41,729 nt of DNA from Bacteroidetes bacterium SB0662_bin_6 (GTDB lineage: Bacteria > Bacteroidota > Rhodothermia > Rhodothermales > VXPQ01), in the NCBI GenBank assembly GCA_009839485.1, contig VXPQ01000015.1, positions 1-41,729 on the forward strand. Direction: 5' to 3'. The stretch's first letter is position 1. Every line of letters starts with the position of its first letter. Positions 8,918 to 20,627 of the stretch are shown here, one piece after another. Position numbers and translations under genes: made by a program. A model generated the notes under the pieces. That model was given only the letters and a program-made list of their open reading frames with translations, ran no database searches and had not been told where the DNA came from.

Positions 8918-11095
8918 ATGTCCAAGTTGATTGACGATTATAACGTAAAGGCCGCAACCAAATTCGTGCCTGACATCAAGACTCCGATTCTTCCCATAGA
9001 TATCGAGAAAATCTTTGGGGAGAATACGTTTGGTCTGGAAGCCATGAAAAGCCGTCTTCCGAAGAAAATCTACGAGCGGCTTCTCGCCACCATCGAAAAC
9101 AATGAGCCGGTCGATTCGACGGTTGCGGATACCGTAGCGACGGCCATGAAAGAGTGGGCCAAGGAGCGGGGTGGAACGCACTTTACGCACTGGTTCCAAC
9201 CCTTGACCGGCTCGACGGCCGAAAAGCACGACAGTTTCATCACCCCGAACAAGGGTGGAGGCGCCATTGCAGAGTTCTCCGGGAGTGACCTGATCCAGGG
9301 GGAACCGGATGCATCGAGTTTCCCGAGCGGCGGCGTGCGCGCCACCTTCGAGGCCCGAGGCTATACGGCATGGGACCCCACTTCGCCCGCGTTCCTCATC
9401 GAGAACAAAAACGGGGCCTATCTGGCAATCCCCACGGCGTTCACTTCCTGGACCGGGGAGGCGCTGGACTACAAGATCCCCCTGCTTCGCTCCGTAGCGG
9501 CGCTGGATGGCGCAGCCCGGCGCGTTCTTGAGCTCTTCGGCGTGGAGGGCGTACAGAACGTGTACTCCACCGTCGGTTCCGAGCAGGAATACTTCCTGAT
9601 CGACGAGGAATATTATTACCGCCGGCCGGACCTCGTGACCACGGGGCGGACGCTCATCGGCGCCAAACCGCCGAAGGGGCACGAGCTGGACGATCATTAT
9701 TTCGGAGCGATCGAAGACCGGATTCTGTCGTGCATGCTCGAAACGGAACGGGAGTTGTACCGCCTCGGAGTGCCCGTCAAAACACGCCACAACGAAGTGG
9801 CCCCGAGCCAGTACGAAATCGCGCCGATTTTCGAAAACTCGAACGTGGGCGCCGATCACCAGCACCTGATCATGCTCATGCTGCAGAAGATAGCCCGCAA
9901 GTACGGCCTCGTCTGCCTGCTGCATGAGAAACCGTTCGACGGACTGAACGGATCGGGCAAGCACAACAACTGGTCGATATCCACGAATACAGGCCTGAAC
10001 CTGCTCGATCCGGGAGACGATCCTTCCCAGAACCTGCGGTTCCTGTTCTTCTGCGCCGCCGTGATCCGCGCGGTGTTCAAACATCAGGACGTGTTGCGAA
10101 TCGCCGTGGCGACGGCCGGAAACGACCACCGGCTGGGCGCAAACGAAGCGCCTCCGGCCATTTTGAGCGTTTTCCTCGGCGAGGCCCTGTACGGCATCTT
10201 CAACCAGATCGCGGAAGGCTCCGCCACGTCGAACAAAGAGGGCGGTTTCCTTGGCCTTGGCAGCCCGGTCCTTCCGCATCTGCCGCGCCACTCGGGCGAC
10301 CGTAATCGTACGTCTCCGTTCGCTTTCACGGGAAACAAGTTCGAATTCCGCGCGGTCGGCTCCAATCAGACGATCTCGTTTTCGAACACCGTGCTCAACG
10401 TAATCATGGCGGACACGCTGGACGAACTGGCCACGAGCCTGGAAGCCAAAATAGGCGACGGGATGGCTTTCGAAGACGCCGTGGCCAGCGTGCTTCAGGA
10501 ATCCGCGCAGGAAACGAAACCCATCCTTTTCGAAGGAGACAACTACACGGAAGAATGGCATGCGGAAGCCGAACAACGCGGTCTGCTGAACCTGCGTACG
10601 ACCGTCGATGCGCTCGAAAAAATGCTCGACGAGAAAAACGTGTCGCTTTTCGAGAAGACCAATGTCCTTTCGAAGACGGAACTCGAAAGCCGGTACGAAA
10701 CGTGGCTCGAGCAGTACATCATCACGGTCAATATCGAAGCGGAAACCACGCAGGCCATAGCCGAAACGATGGTGCTCCCCGCAGCAGCGAAGTACTTCGG
10801 TGAGTTAACGAACACCGTTGTGCAAGCCAACCAGATCGGCGCTCCTTCCGGAGGCACGCAGGCTACGGCTGCCGCCACAGGCGCTCTCATCGACGAGCTG
10901 CGTGGAGCGGTCGACCAGTTGAAGGCTGCGAATATGACCCATATCGACGATGGGCATGCGCACGCCGTACACATGCGCGATCAGGTCATTCCGGCGATGA
11001 ACGCCGTACGTCTTGCGTGCGACAAACTCGAGCGGGTCGTGCCGAACGAACTGTGGCCGATACCGACCTACCGGGAAATACTGTTCATCAGGTAG
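8918..11095 (+). CDS. glnN: Type III glutamine synthetase
   Basis: 725 residues, the usual size of GSIII and much longer than GSI (about 470). It makes glutamine from glutamate, ammonia and ATP in the cytoplasm as a dodecamer. The sequence has the GSIII-specific N-terminal region (THFTHWFQP, the [21 protein letters not shown] stretch from ~105 split by a short loop, and [11 protein letters not shown]). The catalytic core follows with the metal-site glutamate in [20 protein letters not shown], and the ATP/ammonia region [11 protein letters not shown] long helical C-terminal part from ~560 is also typical of the type. A strong hairpin follows the stop codon. The Lrp/AsnC gene just upstream is its probable regulator. 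Confidence 0.95.
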   Translation: MSKLIDDYNVKAATKFVPDIKTPILPIDIEKIFGENTFGLEAMKSRLPKKIYERLLATIENNEPVDSTVADTVATAMKEWAKERGGTHFTHWFQPLTGSTAEKHDSFITPNKGGGAIAEFSGSDLIQGEPDASSFPSGGVRATFEARGYTAWDPTSPAFLIENKNGAYLAIPTAFTSWTGEALDYKIPLLRSVAALDGAARRVLELFGVEGVQNVYSTVGSEQEYFLIDEEYYYRRPDLVTTGRTLIGAKPPKGHELDDHYFGAIEDRILSCMLETERELYRLGVPVKTRHNEVAPSQYEIAPIFENSNVGADHQHLIMLMLQKIARKYGLVCLLHEKPFDGLNGSGKHNNWSISTNTGLNLLDPGDDPSQNLRFLFFCAAVIRAVFKHQDVLRIAVATAGNDHRLGANEAPPAILSVFLGEALYGIFNQIAEGSATSNKEGGFLGLGSPVLPHLPRHSGDRNRTSPFAFTGNKFEFRAVGSNQTISFSNTVLNVIMADTLDELATSLEAKIGDGMAFEDAVASVLQESAQETKPILFEGDNYTEEWHAEAEQRGLLNLRTTVDALEKMLDEKNVSLFEKTNVLSKTELESRYETWLEQYIITVNIEAETTQAIAETMVLPAAAKYFGELTNTVVQANQIGAPSGGTQATAAATGALIDELRGAVDQLKAANMTHIDDGHAHAVHMRDQVIPAMNAVRLACDKLERVVPNELWPIPTYREILFIR

Positions 11096-11111
11096 TCAGC
11101 AGTGTGTAAAA

Positions 11112-11145
11112 GGCCGGATCCTTGCGCCATCGCAGGGATCCGGCC
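11112..11145 (-). terminator. Strong hairpin terminator between glnN and the D-TA gene
   Basis: GGCCGGATCC (11112-11121) pairs with GGATCCGGCC (11136-11145), and an inner TGCG / CGCA extends the stem around a CCAT loop. Read on the minus strand it is followed by TTTTACA, so it fits an intrinsic terminator for the D-TA gene. It lies 16 bp after the glnN stop and may stop transcription from both sides. Confidence 0.75.
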
Positions 11146-11151
11146 CGGACA

Positions 11152-12318
11152 CTACGGCACGCGCGCGCGGGCATCGACAGGCAGGGAATCGATCACTTCC
11201 TCCCCATCGACAAGCCACGCGGTTTCGTGCAGATGCATGCATACGCAGGCATGATTCGGCACGAGCCGGATACGGTCTCCCACTTCAAGGGTAGAGCCGC
11301 CCGATACATCGATCCAGGCATGTTCTTCGGAAAGCGCGGCGATACGGGCGTGCGGCAGGCGCTCCATGCGAAGCCCGTCGTACAGCAACTGCCCATAACC
11401 GTCCGTGCCTGCCCCCTGGTCGGAGGTGACGGTTTTCGAACCTGCATCGGCAAACAGCCGCTCCCTCCCCGATGCCGTGCGATGGCGGCTGACCACAGTC
11501 GTCAGTACGGTGAGCGCACAATCGGTTAACGCCACGGAGCCCAGAGCCACCTGCATGGCGTCGTGGAGGACATAGTTTCCGGGACGTATTTCGGTAATGC
11601 GGAAGCCCCCCTCCTCCCTGTTCTCGAACACGTGCATCGTGGGCGTCGAGCCGATGCTGATTTCGAAGGCGCCCGGTTCGGCAAGCCCTGCCTCCCTGAG
11701 CCGCCCGGCAAATCGGAGCATGGCGTCCCGTTCGTGCCGGGAAACAATCCGGATAGCTTCTTCCTTCGAAACCCCCTCCGGCGGCCCCTTGTAGACCTGT
11801 CCGGCGTGCGTAAGGATACCGGCAAGACGTATTCCGGGAGATTCAGCCACCGTGCGGGCAAGCGCTGCGGAACGTGCATCCTCCGGATCGACGCCGCAAC
11901 GATTCTGACCCACGTTTACCTCGATCAATACCTCGGCGGAGACGCCGCGCGACGCAAAAAAATCAGAGGCGGCTCGAACGCCGGGGAGGGTATCGACACA
12001 GAAAGAAAGACGTGTATCGGCGTACAGATCGGCTACGCGTTCCAGCCGGTCCCGCCCGATCACAGGATACGCGATGCGTATATCGTCGAAACCGGCACGC
12101 ACGAAGTGCTCGGCTTCCCCTACGGTCGCCACCGTAATGCCGCGCGCACCCGCCTGCTGTTGCATGCGGGCCAGCACCGTGGACTTGTGTGTTTTGATGT
12201 GGGGGCGCAAGCGCACTCCCTGCGCGTCGGCACGGGCCTGCATCGCTGAAATATTCGCCGCAAGGCGAGACCGCTCAATCAGCAGACAGGGGGTCGGGAG
12301 GTCGCTCAGCGTGGCCAT
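11152..12318 (-). CDS. D-threonine aldolase / D-serine dehydratase family PLP enzyme
   Basis: 388 residues, fold type III (alanine racemase-like barrel plus beta domain). RPHIKTHKS near residue 38 holds the expected PLP lysine (K42 by alignment with family members). EVNVGQNRCGV and the LTHAGQVY segment follow, and EIRPGNYVLHDAMQ leads into the C-terminal domain, which ends with the metal site PNHACVCMH. In the D-serine dehydratase branch the zinc ligands are His-x-Cys, while D-threonine aldolases have His-x-Asp. The H-A-C here leans toward the dehydratase type, but I cannot settle it without an alignment. The enzyme would break down a D-hydroxyamino acid in the cytoplasm. It begins only 3 bp after the atpC stop, so it shares the atpDC transcript. 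Confidence 0.8.
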   Translation of the reverse strand: MATLSDLPTPCLLIERSRLAANISAMQARADAQGVRLRPHIKTHKSTVLARMQQQAGARGITVATVGEAEHFVRAGFDDIRIAYPVIGRDRLERVADLYADTRLSFCVDTLPGVRAASDFFASRGVSAEVLIEVNVGQNRCGVDPEDARSAALARTVAESPGIRLAGILTHAGQVYKGPPEGVSKEEAIRIVSRHERDAMLRFAGRLREAGLAEPGAFEISIGSTPTMHVFENREEGGFRITEIRPGNYVLHDAMQVALGSVALTDCALTVLTTVVSRHRTASGRERLFADAGSKTVTSDQGAGTDGYGQLLYDGLRMERLPHARIAALSEEHAWIDVSGGSTLEVGDRIRLVPNHACVCMHLHETAWLVDGEEVIDSLPVDARARVP

Positions 12319-12321
12319 GGA

Positions 12322-12747
12322 TCATGCCGAAGCCGTTCTGCCGATACGCCCCATCGCCATGCGTAGCCGGTTGCGGGCCCGCTCGAGGGCTCGCCCGGCA
12401 CGAAGCCGGTCAATATCTTCCCCAGTCGATTGCAACCGGCTCAACGCTCGTTCTTCGGCTGCTTTCGCCCGTTGCGTATCTATTTTGGAAACCGGCTCAG
12501 CCGTGTCCGCGAGTACCGTAACCCGGTTGTCGATCACCTCGAGAAAGCCCCCGCTCGAAGCAAAAAAGACCTGCTCTCCGTCGGAAGCCGTAACGCGTAT
12601 CGCGCCAATGTCGAACGCGGCGATCATGGGAGCATGATTGAAGAGCACCTCGAACGAACCAAACCGGCCAGGCGCCTGGACCCCCCGCGCCTCTCCCTGA
12701 AAGACGCGCCGGTCCGGGGCAACGATTTCAACCTGAAGATGGGCCAT
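12322..12747 (-). CDS. atpC: F1 ATP synthase epsilon subunit
   Basis: 141 residues. The N-terminal beta-sandwich (VEIVAPDRRVFQGEARGVQAPGRFGSFEVLFNHAPM) is the standard epsilon pattern. The C-terminal ~50 residues form the two-helix arm (Arg/Ala-rich, ALSRLQSTGEDIDRL and on), which in other bacteria can insert into F1 and inhibit ATP hydrolysis. Several Bacteroidota have a short epsilon without that arm; here it is present. It follows atpD after a 105 bp gap on the same strand. The alpha, gamma and delta genes and the F0 genes are not nearby, which is normal for this group. Confidence 0.92.
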   Translation of the reverse strand: MAHLQVEIVAPDRRVFQGEARGVQAPGRFGSFEVLFNHAPMIAAFDIGAIRVTASDGEQVFFASSGGFLEVIDNRVTVLADTAEPVSKIDTQRAKAAEERALSRLQSTGEDIDRLRAGRALERARNRLRMAMGRIGRTASA

Positions 12748-12852
12748 AGGGACGGGGTATTATACAATCAGACCTTATACGATCAGACGCATGCGACCGG
12801 ACCTTGTACGAAGCGCCGAAAAACCCGGTTGCTTGCGAGCACGCGTCCATGC

Positions 12853-14412
<1,560 letters not shown>

Positions 14413-14540
14413 GATCGCAAAGAATATGCGAAACCGAACGGGAAAGAGCGCAACAGCGCCGGGGCCTGCCGTACTGCTTCGTCATTCCTCGCCAGCGCAC
14501 CCCTCGCAGCTTCTGAGCTTTGCGGACATAGGGCGTCATG

Positions 14541-14577
14541 AAAAAAAGGGGAGGGATTAGCTAATCCCTCCCCTTTT
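14541..14577 (-). terminator. Intrinsic terminator of the first TonB-dependent receptor gene
   Basis: A perfect 34-bp palindrome, AAAAGGGGAGGGATTAG and its complement (14544-14577), lies 27 bp after the stop codon at 14604. On the minus strand it is followed by a run of seven T. This is a classical intrinsic terminator and also separates the receptor from the atpD promoter region. Confidence 0.9.
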
Positions 14578-14603
14578 GGTGATGCGATGTACTTCGCCGT
14601 GGC

Positions 14604-17492
14604 TTACTCCCAGTCGAAGTTATACCGGATGCGAGCGTAGTAGAAGGCTCCGTTGAAGCCGAACGGGGTGAACTGGCCGTAGGTATTACCCACGCCGGCT
14701 GCGGCGCCGGGATATTCCTCCGGGAAGGTATTCAGCACGTTCTGGGCTCCGAGCGTAAACGCCAGGTAGTCCGTGAAGGAATGGGTGGCCTCGACATCGA
14801 AAAGCGTACGAGCCGGATAGTCGATCGTATTGCCGGGATCGGACTCGTAATAGGGCTGCTCGCCGTCGTAATAGCCGCCCCAGTAACTGGCGCGCACCAG
14901 GACGCTCGTTTTCTCGTTCGCGAAAGCGTGATTCACCGTCACATTCCCGCGTATGTTGGGAAGCCCTTCCTGCAGAATCCGGATCCGGGTATCGCTCAGG
15001 GTGCTGGAGTTGAAATCGGTCACCTTGGTAGAAGTCCAGTTCCAGGCGGCGCTAAACGTGGTGGTGGCGCCCGCCTGACCCTCCATCCGGTAGGAACCCA
15101 CGACATCAAGGCCGCGCGTGCGCGTCTCGAAGTCGTTGATGAAGAAACGGAACCTCGCGAGCACGCCGCCGGGCCGGATGATGCCCTCTTGCAGCAGACG
15201 CTGCACATCGGCCGGACTGAGTGTGAAGTTCTGGCTCGTCGTGAGACGATCCGTCAGAGTGATCTGGAAAAAGTCCGCCGAGAGAATAAAGGGACCTTTT
15301 TCGAATACCGTGCCGAGCGCCTTGTTAACGGATTTCTCGGGCCCCAGCGGCCTGCCGCCATACTGCTCGGCCAACAACGAGGTCGAGGGAATCGTACCGT
15401 TGTTGGTAAGGTCCATGATCTCGGGATCGTAGATCGTCGAGATATTGAACGCGTTCTGCTGCCCCGGCGTGGGCGCGCGGAACCCCGTGCTTAAACTGGC
15501 GCGCAAGGCGAATGACTCGGTGAACCCTATACGCCCCGCGACTTTCCCGTTGATCGTCCTGCCGAAGTCCGAGAAATTCTCGATCCGTCCCGCGACGCTC
15601 AAGTTCCGGTCAAGCTCCAGATCCCGGTATTCGACATCCCCGTAGCCGGCGAAATTGCTGCGTGCCCAGTCGCCGACCGTAAGGGGGCCAAAGCCCGTGA
15701 AACCGTTCGATCCGGGCGTGAAGCCCTGGGTTGCGAGCGGGCCCTCGACCCAGGACGGCTCATCGCCCTGTTCGATCTCGAAGCGCTCCTGACGCCACTC
15801 GCCGCCGCCCGCGAGGTTGATCTTGTCGCTCAGGGGATAAGAGAGATCCAGGTTAAAGTTTATCTCCTGCTGGTCGTATATCCCGGGATGGAAGTACGGC
15901 GTACACTCCTGGTCGGGAACGTGCGGAGAAGCGCCCTCGTTGCTGCAGGGCTGATTGGGCCCCAGCGAAGAGTTGACCGTATTGTACATGTAGAAGTCCA
16001 TGTTGGACTTGCCCCAGCTTGCGCTCGCGTCCCAGTTCATATTACCCCGGGTTCCCCGCACACCCGCCACAGCGGAGGCGTCGAGGACGTTGGCGCCGAA
16101 CTGCGGGGTGAAGCCCCCCGGCAGTATCTTCTGGAAGGTGAAGCAGTTGGGATTGTTGAGCACCTCGTTCCAGGCCGCCTGATCCGACACGACGCCGTTT
16201 TCGACCCGGACTTCGGGGCAGCCGGCCGATCCGTCGAGTACGCCGTCTTGCGCATCCAGCAAGTCGCCGACCAGGAGGATGTCTTCGTCATCGGCGTTCG
16301 TGGTCCCGTACACGCCGCTGCGGGTGTTCGGATTACGGAAATAGAACCCGCCTTCGACCTGCTTGGTCACGTAGTTCCCGTGGCCGTAGGTCTCCATCTG
16401 GTCGTTGATGGGATGTCCTGCGTTGACCCACAACTTGATCTCGTTGGACACTTCGGGCGAGCCCCAGATCTGCGCGGGTTCGCGCACACGGGTATTGCCA
16501 GACGCAATGAGCCGGTTTGCGTCGTTGCGCTGAACGCTGCGGTCGGTTGGAAGCGTGTTGCCGAACTCGCCGGTCAGGTTGACAAATCCCTCCTCGCCGA
16601 GCGGAAGCCCGACGTTGGCCGATATGCTGTACATGTCTCCGTCTCCCGGCAGTACCCCGCGGTCGACCCGGTTGCTCGTATCACCCAAAAGGTTTCCGCC
16701 CGTCTTGACCTCGACGGAACCGCCGGACCGATCGTCCTTAAGCACAAAATTCATCACCCCTGCAATGGCGTCCGAACCGTACTGGGCGGCCGCACCGTCG
16801 CGCAGCACCTCGGCCTGTTCCAGGGCCAGGCCGGGAATGAGCGCGATGTCCGGGCCCTGGGAGCCGTCGGCGAGGCCGTTGCCGTACCAGGTAATCACCG
16901 CGGTGCGATGGCGGCGTTTACCATTGATCAGGACCAGGGTATGATCAGGAGCGAGGCTGCGCAGGTTCGCCGGGCGCGCAAACGTCGCCGCGTCACTGAT
17001 CGGCTGAATGTTGACGTTGAACGACGGCACCACGTTGCGCAGCAGGTTGGCGAAATCCGTATCTCCCTGATCGGTGATATCGCTGCTGCGAATGATGTCG
17101 ATAGGCACCATCGATTCGGTCACCGTACGAGGTTGCGCACGACTACCGACTACAGCCACTGCCTCGAGGAGAATCACGGCCTCATTCATAGTTGCATCAA
17201 GCCGGACCGTTTCTCCATCCGTCACGGTGGCTTGCATAGACACCGGCTCGTACCCGATAAGGCGAAAATCCACCATATGGGTTCCTGCAGGCACCTGCTC
17301 GATCGTATAGTTACCATCGGCGTCGGTAAGATCGCCAATATTCAATGCCGTAATGGCCACCTGCACATCGGGCAACGGCATTCCGTTCTCATCGCTTACG
17401 GTCCCTTCCAGCGAGCCCTGCGCCAAAACGGACGGGGGGGCAAGCGCCAGAAGCGCGAAGGATGCAAATGCGAGTATTATCCGGGTTTTCAT
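14604..17492 (-). CDS. TonB-dependent outer-membrane receptor (paralogue 1)
   Basis: 962 residues. A signal peptide (residues 1-24, ending SVLAQG) is followed by a carboxypeptidase-regulatory-like domain (~25-115: LEGTVSDENGMPLPDVQV, DADGNYTIEQVPAGTH). Then come the plug (~120-270: GKRRHRTAVITW, EVLRDGAAAQYGSDAIAGVMNFVL) and the beta-barrel, which ends in a strand with alternating aromatics (YYARIRYNFDWE). Such receptors bind a scarce ligand outside the cell and import it with energy from TonB-ExbBD. The ligand cannot be told. The Cys-containing extracellular loop segments (AGCPEVRVENG, PNCFTFQKILPGG) also occur in the neighbouring paralogue, so the two arose by tandem duplication. It has its own intrinsic terminator. 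Confidence 0.9.
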   Translation of the reverse strand: MKTRIILAFASFALLALAPPSVLAQGSLEGTVSDENGMPLPDVQVAITALNIGDLTDADGNYTIEQVPAGTHMVDFRLIGYEPVSMQATVTDGETVRLDATMNEAVILLEAVAVVGSRAQPRTVTESMVPIDIIRSSDITDQGDTDFANLLRNVVPSFNVNIQPISDAATFARPANLRSLAPDHTLVLINGKRRHRTAVITWYGNGLADGSQGPDIALIPGLALEQAEVLRDGAAAQYGSDAIAGVMNFVLKDDRSGGSVEVKTGGNLLGDTSNRVDRGVLPGDGDMYSISANVGLPLGEEGFVNLTGEFGNTLPTDRSVQRNDANRLIASGNTRVREPAQIWGSPEVSNEIKLWVNAGHPINDQMETYGHGNYVTKQVEGGFYFRNPNTRSGVYGTTNADDEDILLVGDLLDAQDGVLDGSAGCPEVRVENGVVSDQAAWNEVLNNPNCFTFQKILPGGFTPQFGANVLDASAVAGVRGTRGNMNWDASASWGKSNMDFYMYNTVNSSLGPNQPCSNEGASPHVPDQECTPYFHPGIYDQQEINFNLDLSYPLSDKINLAGGGEWRQERFEIEQGDEPSWVEGPLATQGFTPGSNGFTGFGPLTVGDWARSNFAGYGDVEYRDLELDRNLSVAGRIENFSDFGRTINGKVAGRIGFTESFALRASLSTGFRAPTPGQQNAFNISTIYDPEIMDLTNNGTIPSTSLLAEQYGGRPLGPEKSVNKALGTVFEKGPFILSADFFQITLTDRLTTSQNFTLSPADVQRLLQEGIIRPGGVLARFRFFINDFETRTRGLDVVGSYRMEGQAGATTTFSAAWNWTSTKVTDFNSSTLSDTRIRILQEGLPNIRGNVTVNHAFANEKTSVLVRASYWGGYYDGEQPYYESDPGNTIDYPARTLFDVEATHSFTDYLAFTLGAQNVLNTFPEEYPGAAAGVGNTYGQFTPFGFNGAFYYARIRYNFDWE

Positions 17493-17691
17493 GGGGAAAG
17501 GACGGATGATGTAAGAAAATTCTTCCGCAGGGGGATTTCAGGTTGAGGAATGTCCTGCATGCTTCGCTCATTAGCGCCGACCTGCACACTACGCCTTGGC
17601 ATTCTTCGCAAAGAAGGACTTCTTCCTGAAACCAGCCGTATTGATAAGGTATTATGCATTTCGCACTCTATCAAGTGCATATTTGTCGAAG
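17493..17691 (-). promoter_or_regulatory. Intergenic leader of TonB receptor 1 with small inverted repeat
   Basis: This 199-bp gap separates the two receptor genes. Just after the upstream stop codon, GCACT (17663-17667) and AGTGC (17674-17678) form a small inverted repeat around CTATCA, flanked by ATGC / GCAT. It could be an operator or a weak terminator. No promoter with proper spacing was found. Confidence 0.25.
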
Positions 17692-20577
17692 TTATCCCCA
17701 GCGATACGCGAGACGAAGGTAGTAGTAGCCTCCGTTGTAACTGAAGGGCGTCGACCGACTGTAGAGATTCCCTGAGACGGCTGCAGCGTCAGGGTTTCTT
17801 TCCGGATAATGATTCAGGGCGTTACGCGCACCCAGCGTCAGCGTGAGCACTTCGCCAAAATCATAAGCAGCTTCTATATCGATCAGGGCGTCTCCGCCAT
17901 AGTGCCGGTCATCCGCGGCGTCGAACCAGCCGGCGTAATAGTTCAAGCGGCCCAGAAACTGCAAACGCCCCGAAATGTACCTTCCCGAGACGTTCCATCT
18001 CGTCCGGGGTAATCCCTGCTCCAGTTGCCGAATGCGCCTGTCATCGAGCACATCGGCATTCCATGAGACCACGCTGGTGATCGTGCGGTTGAAAACGAAA
18101 CTGAATGTCGCCTGTCCGCGCAGAGCCATTGGGACATACGTGGCGACAATATCCATACCCTGCGTACGGGTGGAGAAATCGTTGGTGAAAAAGCGGAAAT
18201 TCGCCAGGTTGCCCGCGCTGGCGATCCCCTCGGCGACAAGCGCGTCCACCTCCTCCGGAGCCAGCGCAAACACCTGGGTCAGCGCAATCCGGTCCGAAAC
18301 ATCGATACGAAAATAATCGGCGGTCAGATTGAAGGCTGTCCCGTCCAGCACCAGACCGACCGTGTAGTTCATGGACGTTTCAGGATCGAGCGGTCGACCG
18401 CCTCGCAATGCAGCAACCTGCGAGGTGGAAGGAATCGTACCGTTATTGACCAACCTCTTCAGATCCGGATCAAACTGGGTGGACACATTGAACGCATTCT
18501 GCTGGCCCGGGGTGGGAGCGCGAAAACCCGTACTGAAACCGGCGCGCAATGCAAGAGCATGCGCCAGTTCGTACCGACCGCTCAATTTCCCGTTCAGCGT
18601 GCCGCCGAAATCGGAAAAGTTTTCGAACCGGACGGCCCCGTCAAGACCCCATGATCTGCCTTCGCCTCCTTCTATCCCGGCATCGCCGTAGATCGCCACG
18701 TTGCTTCGATTCCACGCCCCCGAAGCAATGTCTCCAAAGCCCGGAAACCCGTTGGAGGCGCCGCTGAATCCCTGGGCGGCGTACGGACCGATCTGATACG
18801 ATTCCACCTGCCCAAGGCCGATCTCGAACCGCTCGTCGCGCCATTCGGCGCCTCCGGCAAGATGCACCATATCGTTGACAGGCCAGGTCAGATCAAGATT
18901 CAGATTGATATCCTGCTGGCTGTACAGACCCGGATCGAACTCGGTAGGCGTTGCGGCGCCAAGCGACGCATTGACCGTGTTGCGGATGAAAAAGTCCACG
19001 GTGTTCATGCCGTACGACCCACTCAAATCCCAGGTAAATCCGCTGTCGGTATGTCCGCGTAAACCGGCCACGACCGACCCGTCCACAAGATCGCCGCCGA
19101 ATTGGGGCGTGAATCCGCCGGGGAACCGGCTGTAGAGAGTGAAACAGTCCGGATTGTTCTCGACCGCTTCGAGGGCCGCCGCGTCGGGTACGTTGGCGAT
19201 GATCGGGATCGCAGGGCAACCGCCGGCGCCGACCACGCCGGTTTCCGCCCAAACCGCGTCGCCTACGAGGAGCGAGGGAATGCCCCGCTGTCCCAGGAGA
19301 CTTGCGACCTCGCCGTTCGCATCGTAGACGATGGCGTCGCGTTGCCCGGGATCATCGGGATCGGGAAAGTTCACAAGCCCGCCGTCGGCGCCGTATACAT
19401 TGAGGCGGGAGACCGGATGCAGGGTATACCCCTTGAAAACCCCGACGCGGGTGTGCGGATTGCGATAGAAAAATCCGCCGGTTACCGACTTGGCGGCATA
19501 ATTGGCGTGCCCGTAGAGCATGGCGCTGCGGTGAACGGGATAGCCGAAATGACTCCACACTTTCACATCGTCTTCCACGCGGGAGCGCCCCGATATCTGG
19601 GCCGGATTTTTTATATGCGTGTTGCCTGAGGCGATAAGCAGGGCGGCGTCGTCGCGTTGCACGCTTCGGCTGGTGGGCCTTGTATTGCCGTATTCGGCGC
19701 TGAAATTGAGGAACCCGGTTTCCCCCAGCGGCAAGCCGGTATGACCCGAAATCATGTACGTTTCGCCGTCGCCTTCCCCGTACCCGCCGGCATGCACTTC
19801 GACGCTGCCCCCGGAACGATCCTCTCTGAGCGCGAAGTTCATTACCCCGGCGATCGCATCGGAACCGTACTGGGCCGACGCACCGTCGCGCAACACTTCG
19901 ACCTGACGCAAGGCGATGGCCGGAATCGACGAAATATCGGGCCCCTGCGCTCCGTCGGCGACGCCGTTCCCTAACCAGGTAATGATGGCCGCGCGGTGGC
20001 GGCGTTTGCCGTTGACCAGCACCAGGGTATGATCGGGGGCCAGACCGCGCAAACTGGCAGGGCGCACGATCCTCGCAGCATCGCCCACGGCCTGCGGATT
20101 CACATTGAACGACGGCGCCATCGTCCGGAGTTGATCTCCCGCATTGACATGCCCCTGGGATCGAAGCGCATCGCTGGCGATGATGTCAATGGGAACCATC
20201 GACTCGGTTACGGTACGCTGGCGCGTGCGGCTGCCGACCACGGCGACTTCATCCAACTGGAAAGGGGTCTCGACCAGATGCACATCGAGCCGGACCGTCG
20301 CGCCGTCCGTGATGAGGACCTCCGCAAATTCCGTGCGATACCCGAGGAGGCGCACTTCAACGAGATGCGAGTCGGCCGGAATACGCTCAATCCGGTAGAA
20401 TCCCTCAGGGTCCGTACTGTCGCCCAGGTACAGGTCCGGCAGGACCACCTGCACATCGGCCAGCGGTGCATCCGTATCCGCGGCGCGCACGGTTCCTTCA
20501 AGCGCGCCTTGCGCCCACACCGGCAGGGGCAGAAAAAACGACAGGGCGACCACGGTTTGCCAAAATCTGTATCTCAC
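17692..20577 (-). CDS. TonB-dependent outer-membrane receptor (paralogue 2)
   Basis: 961 residues when started at the GTG at 20577. That start has a clear AAAAGGA 8 bases upstream and leads directly into the signal peptide VRYRFWQTVVALSFFLPLP; a GTG at 20631, overlapping the thiL stop, would add 18 unlikely residues. Domain order is the same as in its neighbour: regulatory-like sandwich (~28-115), plug with NGKRRHRAAIITW and EVLRDGASAQYGSDAIAGVMNF, and a barrel closing with YYYLRLAYRWG. It differs most in one loop (residues ~390-450), which is longer and includes SRLNVYGADGGLV. Import of a different but related ligand is likely. It follows thiL closely and is probably co-transcribed; whether that means a thiamine-related ligand is unproven. 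Confidence 0.9.
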   Translation of the reverse strand: MRYRFWQTVVALSFFLPLPVWAQGALEGTVRAADTDAPLADVQVVLPDLYLGDSTDPEGFYRIERIPADSHLVEVRLLGYRTEFAEVLITDGATVRLDVHLVETPFQLDEVAVVGSRTRQRTVTESMVPIDIIASDALRSQGHVNAGDQLRTMAPSFNVNPQAVGDAARIVRPASLRGLAPDHTLVLVNGKRRHRAAIITWLGNGVADGAQGPDISSIPAIALRQVEVLRDGASAQYGSDAIAGVMNFALREDRSGGSVEVHAGGYGEGDGETYMISGHTGLPLGETGFLNFSAEYGNTRPTSRSVQRDDAALLIASGNTHIKNPAQISGRSRVEDDVKVWSHFGYPVHRSAMLYGHANYAAKSVTGGFFYRNPHTRVGVFKGYTLHPVSRLNVYGADGGLVNFPDPDDPGQRDAIVYDANGEVASLLGQRGIPSLLVGDAVWAETGVVGAGGCPAIPIIANVPDAAALEAVENNPDCFTLYSRFPGGFTPQFGGDLVDGSVVAGLRGHTDSGFTWDLSGSYGMNTVDFFIRNTVNASLGAATPTEFDPGLYSQQDINLNLDLTWPVNDMVHLAGGAEWRDERFEIGLGQVESYQIGPYAAQGFSGASNGFPGFGDIASGAWNRSNVAIYGDAGIEGGEGRSWGLDGAVRFENFSDFGGTLNGKLSGRYELAHALALRAGFSTGFRAPTPGQQNAFNVSTQFDPDLKRLVNNGTIPSTSQVAALRGGRPLDPETSMNYTVGLVLDGTAFNLTADYFRIDVSDRIALTQVFALAPEEVDALVAEGIASAGNLANFRFFTNDFSTRTQGMDIVATYVPMALRGQATFSFVFNRTITSVVSWNADVLDDRRIRQLEQGLPRTRWNVSGRYISGRLQFLGRLNYYAGWFDAADDRHYGGDALIDIEAAYDFGEVLTLTLGARNALNHYPERNPDAAAVSGNLYSRSTPFSYNGGYYYLRLAYRWG

Positions 20578-20585
20578 AACCAAAT

Positions 20586-20592
20586 TCCTTTT
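20586..20592 (-). promoter_or_regulatory. Shine-Dalgarno site that sets the start of TonB receptor 2
   Basis: AAAAGGA on the minus strand lies 8 bases before the GTG at 20577. It is one of very few good Shine-Dalgarno sequences in this window, and it makes this receptor almost exactly as long as its paralogue. Confidence 0.65.
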
Positions 20593-20627
20593 GCTGGTGA
20601 AATGACGTGTTCGGGTTGGGGCCTGGT

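Noticed and set aside
8786-10576. 596-codon frame antisense to glnN
   Set aside because: It mirrors the third-position bias of glnN and shows no motif; glnN itself is unmistakable.
15888-17546. 552-codon frame antisense to TonB receptor 1
   Set aside because: Same reason: a shadow of a real gene with strong motifs on the other strand.
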